Positions 58,752-64,000 of a stretch of 64,000 nt of DNA are shown piece after piece. Position numbers and translations under genes: made by a program. The notes below the pieces were generated by a model. That model made no database searches. It had not been told where the DNA came from and worked only from the letters and a program-made list of their open reading frames with translations. Each line of letters starts with the position of its first letter. Positions within the stretch are counted from its first letter, which is position 1. This stretch comes from Corynebacterium tuberculostearicum. GTDB lineage: Bacteria > Actinomycetota > Actinomycetes > Mycobacteriales > Mycobacteriaceae. The stretch is from positions 1,674,001 to 1,738,000 of the forward strand of contig NZ_CP069791.1 of assembly GCF_016894265.1 (NCBI RefSeq), read 5' to 3'.

Positions 58752-59453
58752 ATGAAAAAGCTTTTTTATAACCGCAAGCTCGTCATCACCATCTTTGTGG
58801 TGCTGATTGTGTTGCTCACCGCCGTGGCCATTGGCCCGATGGTGTATTCGCTCCTCAAGGGCGCCGGAGTAAAGACCGAACCAGTTTCCGCCGACGGCGC
58901 AAAGGCCGCATCAACGGAGCTCGATGGCACCTGGGAGGTAGCCAAGGGCCGTGCTAATAACCATACCTCGGTTGGTTTTACCTTTAATGAGGTTCTACCT
59001 GCGGAAAAGACCACCACATCGGGTTCAACCACGGAGGTAACCGGCCAGGCGGATATTTCTGATTCCACCCTGAAAACCACCACGGTCACTGTTGATATGG
59101 ACGAGCTGACCACGGATAAGAAGGTCCGCGATCAGAACATGAAGTCCAAGCTCTTTGAGACCCAGCTGTTCCCAGAGGCATCCTTTGAGCTCACCGAGCC
59201 AGCCTCGCTTGCCGACGTCCCGGATGACGGCACCATTGGCACAGTCAAGCTCACCGGAGATCTGACTATCAAGGATGAAACGCACGAGATTTCCCAAGAC
59301 TTCGACGTTCTTCGCGATGGCGATCAGATCGTCATTGGCGGCACCGTGCCAGTCGATCGACTTGATTATGGCGTGGAGACCCCAGAGATGCTCGCCGCGA
59401 AGGTCGAGGAAAACGGCGAGGTAAATCTCCGCATTTCCTTCGAGAAGAACTAG
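58752..59453 (+). CDS. Membrane-anchored YceI-like protein
   Basis: Protein of 233 residues with an N-terminal membrane segment (about 10-30, LVITIFVVLIVLLTAVAIGP) and a YceI-like beta-barrel domain outside the membrane (LDGTWEVAKGRANNHTSVGFTF to LRISFEKN). YceI proteins bind isoprenoid-like lipids. ATG 58752 directly follows the zinc-ribbon gene, so they form an operon. Confidence 0.88.
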   Translation: MKKLFYNRKLVITIFVVLIVLLTAVAIGPMVYSLLKGAGVKTEPVSADGAKAASTELDGTWEVAKGRANNHTSVGFTFNEVLPAEKTTTSGSTTEVTGQADISDSTLKTTTVTVDMDELTTDKKVRDQNMKSKLFETQLFPEASFELTEPASLADVPDDGTIGTVKLTGDLTIKDETHEISQDFDVLRDGDQIVIGGTVPVDRLDYGVETPEMLAAKVEENGEVNLRISFEKN

Positions 59454-59467
59454 CGAAGGCCAAGCCT

Positions 59468-59632
59468 GTGAATTCCCGTCAGATTATCCCGTTCATGTGG
59501 CTGCGACTCATCGTCGTCATCGGCTTTACCATTTTCGTGGCCGTTCAACAGATGTGGGTCATTGTGGCCATCTCGGTTCTGTTGGCACTGTTGACTATCT
59601 GGCAGCTGTGGAGCGCTTACCGGAACCGATAA
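59468..59632 (+). CDS. Small membrane protein, 54 residues
   Basis: Short open frame GTG 59468 to TAA 59632 giving MNSRQIIPFMWLRLIVVIGF... with one or two hydrophobic segments (about 13-28 and 31-47) and a positive C-terminal end YRNR. It starts 14 bases after the YceI-like gene in the same direction. Hydrophobicity, charge pattern and position support a real gene, but no family is recognised and the ribosome site is weak. Confidence 0.6.
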   Translation: MNSRQIIPFMWLRLIVVIGFTIFVAVQQMWVIVAISVLLALLTIWQLWSAYRNR

Positions 59633-59666
59633 TTAGTCCTTCACGGTGTTGGGGGAACTTCCTCGA

Positions 59667-59687
59667 ATAACGTCAGTGTGACGTTAT
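59667..59687. promoter_or_regulatory. Perfect palindrome, TetR-operator-like
   Basis: ATAACGTCA (59667-59675), spacer GTG, TGACGTTAT (59679-59687): a 9-bp perfect inverted repeat directly followed by ATAG, giving TTATATAGT. The form and size fit a TetR-family operator over a promoter. No regulator gene is adjacent. Confidence 0.55.
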
Positions 59688-59991
59688 ATAGTGGTGTGGC
59701 TAGTCCCGCCAGTAGGGCGTATTTTCGCCCAATATTAGGTTTTCTGCCCCCGAGCGAAACACCGCCGCCAAAGGTTGGCCCCGGAATGAAGAAGTCCGAA
59801 AGATAGATGGGCCCGGCCGCCGCAAATCCGAGCTCCAATGAGCTACAGCCAGGATCGATACTTGGGACCGGGTCTGGCGGCCGGTGGATGGCGCGACAGA
59901 GACCACGCAGAGGCCACGAGGCGTCGCCAAGCAAAGCGCTGTAACATTGCATGGAGATTTAAGGATGCTGAAACGGGGCCCACTAGATGGA

Positions 59992-60049
59992 CCGGGAGGA
60001 TGTGTTAGCGCCCGGGGCGCCTATGGGGGCGGCACACGATAACCTCCGG
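59992..60049. other. Large imperfect stem-loop
   Basis: CCGGGAGG (59992-59999) faces CCTCCGG (60043-60049), GTGT faces ACAC inside, and GCGCCC can pair with GGGGGC or GGGCGC near the tip. It may be a structured RNA element or the relic of a terminator; no T-run follows. Confidence 0.45.
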
Positions 60050-60066
60050 ATATCTGTAATTGTCCG

Positions 60067-60080
60067 ATAATGTACATTAT
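60067..60080. promoter_or_regulatory. 14-bp palindrome ATAATGTACATTAT
   Basis: Perfect 14-bp palindrome in AT-rich DNA 32 bases beyond the 3' end of the orphan gene. Size and symmetry fit an operator for a dimeric regulator, or a transcription end signal; no known motif is assigned. Confidence 0.4.
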
Positions 60081-60111
60081 GTCATTTTAACTACGGGTGG
60101 CATTCCCCCTT

Positions 60112-60594
60112 TTAGTTCCTGACTCCATACATTGATACCTGCACCTCGCTTCTGTCGTTCGCTCCTGACAACACTCGCCCGAATGTAGCTTCCCAGATGT
60201 GCCATTCCTTCACGACAATTGGGCTCTCGTCATTTCTCATACGCCGGATGACCTCTTTTTCGGCTAGACCTCTCGTAGCACATGCGGCCTTAAGCTCTGG
60301 ATCGAATTCTGCTCTCGACGGATCCGATCCCTGCGCGTGTCCACCGCTAAAAACCAGGTAGACCACTTCCGGATGGTGTTCTACATCCAGTGGACCTTTC
60401 CACCCACGCAGGTGTGCTTCTTCAGTCCAACAGGCTACCCCTGAGCGGTCTACACATTGTCCCATCGCTTTTTCTTGAGCGCGCGTCAGCGCAACTCCTG
60501 CAAAAGACTCATCATATGAATCGTCTTTCCGCGCAAACAATACGAAGAGCCGCGCGGTTCCTTTTCTTCTACTTCTTCGTATCCATGTCCACAT
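60112..60594 (-). CDS. Orphan hypothetical protein with atypical codons
   Basis: Open frame of 160 codons on the minus strand, unlike any family I know. It uses AGA, GGA, CGA and ATA codons much more than its neighbours, which suggests recent transfer. Protein-like features are a regular mix of charged and hydrophobic residues, several tryptophans and cysteines (GVACWTEEAHLRGWKG) and EWHIWEATFGRV. ATG 60594 has a GGTGAGAAG site close by. No partner gene is near. It may be real or a fortuitous frame. Confidence 0.5.
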   Translation of the reverse strand: MWTWIRRSRRKGTARLFVLFARKDDSYDESFAGVALTRAQEKAMGQCVDRSGVACWTEEAHLRGWKGPLDVEHHPEVVYLVFSGGHAQGSDPSRAEFDPELKAACATRGLAEKEVIRRMRNDESPIVVKEWHIWEATFGRVLSGANDRSEVQVSMYGVRN

Positions 60595-60729
60595 CTTCTC
60601 ACCCGGCTATCGGTTAGTTTTCAACCAAAATGCACACTAGCGCATATAACGGCCAAGCAGGTCTCTATCAGGGGCGATTCCAAGCCGGCGAACGTACCTC
60701 ATCTCCACAGGGTGCGTAGAATCGACAAC
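60595..60729. promoter_or_regulatory. Divergent promoter region, orphan gene / Dyp peroxidase
   Basis: 135 bases between the divergent genes. On the plus side TAGAAT (60717-60722) is the -10 of the leaderless peroxidase gene. On the minus side TTGAAA at 60621-60616 resembles a -35 box for the orphan gene. Nothing else recognisable is seen. Confidence 0.5.
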
Positions 60730-61638
60730 ATGACGATTCAGCACGTAGTAGATAAGCCTTCCCGCGCAGCTCTCTTCCTCGTCCTTGAAATCAAGGATGG
60801 CGGCGAGCAAGCCACTCGCGATATGCTCACGGGGTTTGCCGGACTGTTTAAATCCGTGAACTTCCGCTATAACGAAGGCGAACTTTATACCGTAGTCGGC
60901 ATTGGTGCCTCCATGTGGCCACGTTTGACCAGCGCGCCTATGCCGGAACGCCTGAAGGAATTTGAGGCAATCGATGCCGCACATAAGGCCCCGGCCACGC
61001 CAGGCGATATTCTTCTCCACTTCCGTGCGAATACCTATGACCTGTGCCATGAGATGGCCCGCCAGGTACTGGATCAGCTGGGCGATGCCGCCAGGGTTAT
61101 CGATGAGACCCACGGCTTTAAGTACCTGGACCAGCGCGATTTACTAGGCTTTGTGGATGGCACCGCCAATCCCCTCGCCGAGGAGGCTTTGGATACCGTG
61201 CTGCTTGGCGATGACGCCGATTACCCTCGTGGCTCTTATGTCACCGTCCAGAAATATATCCACGACCTAGACAAGTGGAACGAGCTGAGCACCGAGGAGC
61301 AAGAAAAGGTCATCGGACGCACCAAGGCCGACGATATCGAGTTGGATGACGACACCAAGCCCACTAACTCTCACGTAGCCCTCAATGACCTAGAGGAAGA
61401 TATTTACCGCGAGAACATGGTCTTCGGCTCTTTCGCCGCGGGTGAGATGGGCACTTACTTCATCGGCTATGCCAAGGACCCAGAAAACGTCATGGAACGC
61501 CTGCGCAATATGTTCATTGGCAAGCCGGAGGGAAACTACGACCGCATATTGGACTTCTCCACCGCGCTTACAGGCACCAACTTCTTTGTGCCCAGCGCGG
61601 ATCTGATGAAGAACTTCGACGAGCTGCCTCCGGCCTAA
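60730..61638 (+). CDS. Dyp-type peroxidase
   Basis: Heme peroxidase of 302 residues. The family GXXDG motif is GFVDGTANP (catalytic Asp), followed by RGSYVTVQKYIHDLDKW; the heme-ligand histidine lies in NSHVALN, and the last part has TALTGTNFFVPS. The cytoplasmic form lacks a signal peptide. TAGAAT (60717-60722) ends seven bases before ATG 60730: leaderless; the 60712 extension is discarded. No encapsulin gene is adjacent. Confidence 0.93.
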   Translation: MTIQHVVDKPSRAALFLVLEIKDGGEQATRDMLTGFAGLFKSVNFRYNEGELYTVVGIGASMWPRLTSAPMPERLKEFEAIDAAHKAPATPGDILLHFRANTYDLCHEMARQVLDQLGDAARVIDETHGFKYLDQRDLLGFVDGTANPLAEEALDTVLLGDDADYPRGSYVTVQKYIHDLDKWNELSTEEQEKVIGRTKADDIELDDDTKPTNSHVALNDLEEDIYRENMVFGSFAAGEMGTYFIGYAKDPENVMERLRNMFIGKPEGNYDRILDFSTALTGTNFFVPSADLMKNFDELPPA

Positions 61639-61665
61639 AAGGCCACCTGTCGAGCGGCCGCCCGC

Positions 61666-63093
61666 CTAACGTCGGCCCCCGCGGTTGCGGTGGGCCAACC
61701 CAAATTGCACCGAGTCAATCATCCCGAGCGTCATAAGGGCCTCGCGGAGGGCAAATTGGAAGGTCCACAAGCGGCGGAAGACTGGGTCGAAGCCAGCGGC
61801 CGCTGCTTCCCGCAGGTGCCCATCGAAAAAGGAACGCTGCTGACGCAGGGACTCCAAGTAATGGGTGCCCACGTGTGTTTCGGACACGATGCGCAGGTTA
61901 GAGTTCTTATCTACTAGCTGGTGCATTTCCGTGGTGCGCGGATAGTCCAACCCCGGCCACACATAGGCTCGTAAGGCCTGAAGCGATGCCTTACCGGCCT
62001 CCGTCATTGACTCGGTCGCCACGATGGACTGGATTCCTGCCCGCCCATTAGGCGTCAAGAACCGGTCGACTGCGCGGATATATTCTTTGCGCTCGCTAGC
62101 GCTGAGTTGCTCTACCTTTTCTACGGTGACGATGGCGTCATAGTGCCCGTGCCACTGCTTGGGGTTCGGGACGACGCCGGGAATGCGCTCGACATGGATG
62201 GAATCGTCTGCCCCCTCTAGTACGAGGGCCTCGCGCATGTGGCTCATTTGGTCCACATCACTGGTCAAAACGTCAACCGTAGCGCGTCGCTTAGTCGCCC
62301 GCATCGCTGGCTGCATTCCGGCAGCCGGGTACACCAACAGGTGGGTTCCGGCGCCGGTACGGGTGACGTCAAGCAGCCAATCCGCCGCGCGGCGCTGCGC
62401 ATCTCCCAGATCATCCCTGTCCACTCTCGTGGGCTCACTCAGCGTCGTGACATCGACGAAGTGGCTCTTCGGCTCCTTGCGGCCAGCCTTGGGGCTATAG
62501 CTTTCCACCGTTTCCCTTATGGTGGTCGGTACACCACTGGAGAAAATTCCACCGACATGGCTTAAACCATCGCCGGCATAGAGTCGAACCAATTCCAGCG
62601 GCAGCTCCCCTGGCTCCGACTTACCGGCACCCAGCATCTTGGCTTTGGGGAGGTAACCCACTCCCAATAAGCGGCCGAGGACCTTTACCAGCTGCGAGGA
62701 AGAAGTAACGGTCCACTCTCCTGCCATATAACTTTCCGCAAATCCCAGCCAACCGCTAGCGGCAATGCGCTCAAACAAGGCATCATGCCCCACCTTGAGA
62801 TCTGGTCCGCCTTCGGCTTCTAGGTCTAGTTCTAGTCCGGCATCATCGCAGGCCTTGGCAAATTCTGCCTCTGCCCGGCGGGTTTTCATTCCAGGCCAAC
62901 GAGGTGCGGGAACCGTAGCCACATTGGGCCAGGATTCTGCATCGATAGAGCTCAAATGCTCAGGGCGGCTAAAAGTCATAATGCCAGGTGCGCTCCTTGG
63001 TGGGCGGAGGAAGTCACTATCCGGAACAACCTTAGTCAGCTTTGTGCGCACCCCGGTTGAGGCGCTCCGGACAGCCGCGCCGGTTCTTCCCAC
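61666..63093 (-). CDS. Cyclopropane-synthase-like methyltransferase, degenerate
   Basis: Protein of 475 residues that aligns with CFA/UfaA-type lipid methyltransferases in overall layout and C-terminal motifs (ESLRQQRSFFDGHLREA, RRLWTFQFALREA). Key motifs are altered: the SAM motif normally LDxGCGWG reads LLVYPAAGMQP, and the conserved PGGxLPS reads PGLDYPR. It may be inactive or have changed specificity. In C. glutamicum ufaA also lies beside ndh. Start GTG 63093; ATG 62979 (MTFSRPEHLS) is equally possible. TAAACT lies at 63123-63118 on the minus strand. Confidence 0.75.
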   Translation of the reverse strand: MGRTGAAVRSASTGVRTKLTKVVPDSDFLRPPRSAPGIMTFSRPEHLSSIDAESWPNVATVPAPRWPGMKTRRAEAEFAKACDDAGLELDLEAEGGPDLKVGHDALFERIAASGWLGFAESYMAGEWTVTSSSQLVKVLGRLLGVGYLPKAKMLGAGKSEPGELPLELVRLYAGDGLSHVGGIFSSGVPTTIRETVESYSPKAGRKEPKSHFVDVTTLSEPTRVDRDDLGDAQRRAADWLLDVTRTGAGTHLLVYPAAGMQPAMRATKRRATVDVLTSDVDQMSHMREALVLEGADDSIHVERIPGVVPNPKQWHGHYDAIVTVEKVEQLSASERKEYIRAVDRFLTPNGRAGIQSIVATESMTEAGKASLQALRAYVWPGLDYPRTTEMHQLVDKNSNLRIVSETHVGTHYLESLRQQRSFFDGHLREAAAAGFDPVFRRLWTFQFALREALMTLGMIDSVQFGLAHRNRGGRR

Positions 63094-63158
63094 GGAAACC
63101 GCAACGCAGCGGCGGAAGTTTATCAGTCATTAAGTATGCGCGTTCTGTTTGAAGTGTT

Positions 63159-63164
63159 TAGACT
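63159..63164 (+). promoter_or_regulatory. -10 element of ndh
   Basis: TAGACT at 63159-63164 with transcription start expected near 63171 leaves a 40-base leader to ATG 63213, with AAGGAAGG as ribosome site. Confidence 0.5.
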
Positions 63165-63212
63165 GTACGGGTACTAAACATTAGCTTTCTTAAGGAAGGT
63201 CGCATTAAATCC

Positions 63213-64000
63213 ATGACTGATACCCCTTATCGCCCCAACGGTGGCCGCCACCACGTCGTCGTGGTTGGCGCCGGCTTCGGTGGTCTCAACACCGTTCAGA
63301 AGCTGAAGAACGCCGATGTGGAAATCACCCTCATCGATAAGAAGAACCACCACCTGTTCCAGCCGATGCTGTACCAGGTAGCAACCGGCATGATTTCCGC
63401 CGGTGAGGTTGCCCCTTCCACCCGCCAGCTGCTGCGCGATCAGGACAACGTCCACTTCGTCAACGCTGAGGTTACTGATATCAACCTGGCGGATCAGACG
63501 GTGACCGCCGAGCAAGACGAGTTCTCTCGCACCTATGCTTATGACTCCCTGGTTGTCGCCGCGGGTTCCGGTCAGTCCTACTTTGGCAACGACCACTTCG
63601 CTGAATTCGCCCCAGGCATGAAGACCTTGGACGATGCCCTGGAGCTGCGCTCTCGCATCATCTCGGCGTTTGAGAAGGCAGAGCTTACCGACGACCCTGC
63701 GGAGCGCGAGCGCCTGCTCACCTTCATCATCGTTGGCGCTGGCCCAACCGGCGTAGAGCTCACCGGCCAGATTGCCGAATTGGCAAACCGTACCCTCAAC
63801 GATGTCTATTCCAACTACGGCACCACCTCGGCCAAGATTTACCTGCTCGATGGCGCCCCACAGGTACTACCGCCATTTGGCAAGCGCCTGGGCCGCAAGG
63901 CTCAGCGCACCTTGGAGAAGGAAGGCGTACAGGTTCACCTGAACGCGATGGTGACTGATGTAACCGCGGACACCGTCACCTACAAGGACATGAAGACCGA
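63213..64000 (+). CDS. ndh: Type II NADH dehydrogenase, N-terminal part
   Basis: Membrane-associated flavoprotein that passes electrons from NADH to menaquinone without pumping protons. Only the first 262 residues are in the window; the frame stays open to the last base. FAD motif VVVVGAGFGGLNTVQKL near residues 15-31, the LFQPMLYQVATGMISAGE segment of NDH-2, and the NADH motif FIIVGAGPTGVELTGQ near 170-185 are all present. ATG 63213 follows AAGGAAGG. Divergent from the CFA-like gene. Confidence 0.95.
   Translation, partial: MTDTPYRPNGGRHHVVVVGAGFGGLNTVQKLKNADVEITLIDKKNHHLFQPMLYQVATGMISAGEVAPSTRQLLRDQDNVHFVNAEVTDINLADQTVTAEQDEFSRTYAYDSLVVAAGSGQSYFGNDHFAEFAPGMKTLDDALELRSRIISAFEKAELTDDPAERERLLTFIIVGAGPTGVELTGQIAELANRTLNDVYSNYGTTSAKIYLLDGAPQVLPPFGKRLGRKAQRTLEKEGVQVHLNAMVTDVTADTVTYKDMKT

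Larger units (their letters stand above)
59633..60111. other. Gene-poor stretch with palindromes
   Basis: The 479 bases between the small membrane gene and the orphan gene hold no convincing gene. A minus-strand frame of 103 codons (59641-59952) overlaps a perfect palindrome and looks unlike a protein. Three symmetric elements are listed separately. A TATATAG sequence beside the first palindrome resembles a -10 element pointing rightwards but no gene follows. Confidence 0.6.

Noticed and set aside
59641..59952. 103-codon frame on the minus strand
   Set aside because: It contains the perfect palindrome at 59667-59687, has no ribosome site and no protein-like pattern. I cannot exclude a small gene but do not support it.

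Overview
The window is a gene-dense chromosomal segment of a Corynebacterium species (Actinobacteria, Mycobacteriales). Evidence for this is the aconitase-AcnR pair with a recognisable AcnR operator, mycothiol ligase MshC, RNA polymerase-binding protein RbpA, polyprenol-phosphate mannosyltransferase Ppm1 next to Lnt, DUF3097, a RipA-like NlpC/P60 protein beside aconitase, and a complete Pup system (ARC, Dop, Pup, PafA, PafB, PafC) without 20S proteasome genes. No insertion sequence, prophage, CRISPR array or rRNA is visible; there is one tRNA.

Layout. 1-3.5 kb: the end of a suf operon (sufD-C-S-U and a SufT-like gene). 3.6-9 kb: ABC-F ATPase, DUF2254 membrane protein, an ACT-domain/DUF711 pair and a NAD(P)-binding protein. 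9-12.7 kb: nucleoside hydrolase followed by an ECF transporter (S, T and a fused ATPase with split motifs). 12.8-17.2 kb: acnA-acnR on the minus strand and a divergent small membrane protein. 17.15-18.87 kb: a 1.7-kb gene-free stretch ahead of the NlpC/P60 gene, which is followed by ferrochelatase. 21.4-30.6 kb: small conserved genes, tRNA-Leu(GAG), pyrD, uppP and mshC. 30.7-36 kb: HAD phosphatase, hisE-hisG, aspA and dcuA. 36-40.8 kb: fhs, a RecB-type nuclease, M18 aminopeptidase and TrmI. 40.8-52 kb: arc-dop-pup-pafA-pafB-pafC-tatA-tatC-helY. 52-59.6 kb: Xaa-Pro peptidase, SDR, CobG-like half protein, FxsA, lnt-ppm1, rbpA and small membrane proteins. 59.6-60.7 kb: a second poorly coding stretch with palindromes and one atypical orphan gene. 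60.7-64 kb: Dyp peroxidase, a degenerate cyclopropane-synthase-like protein and the start of ndh.

Functional links. The suf genes build Fe-S clusters; aconitase needs one and is repressed by AcnR. AspA with DcuA suggests aspartate to fumarate conversion coupled to C4-dicarboxylate antiport. The Pup ligase, depupylase and unfoldase are all present without a protease core. The nucleoside hydrolase next to an ECF importer suggests salvage of a nucleoside-like compound.

An extended -10 hexamer (TAnnnT, often TAGACT) followed 6-8 bases later by ATG or GTG is repeated at about twenty genes. This indicates that leaderless transcription is common here, and I used it to choose several start codons.
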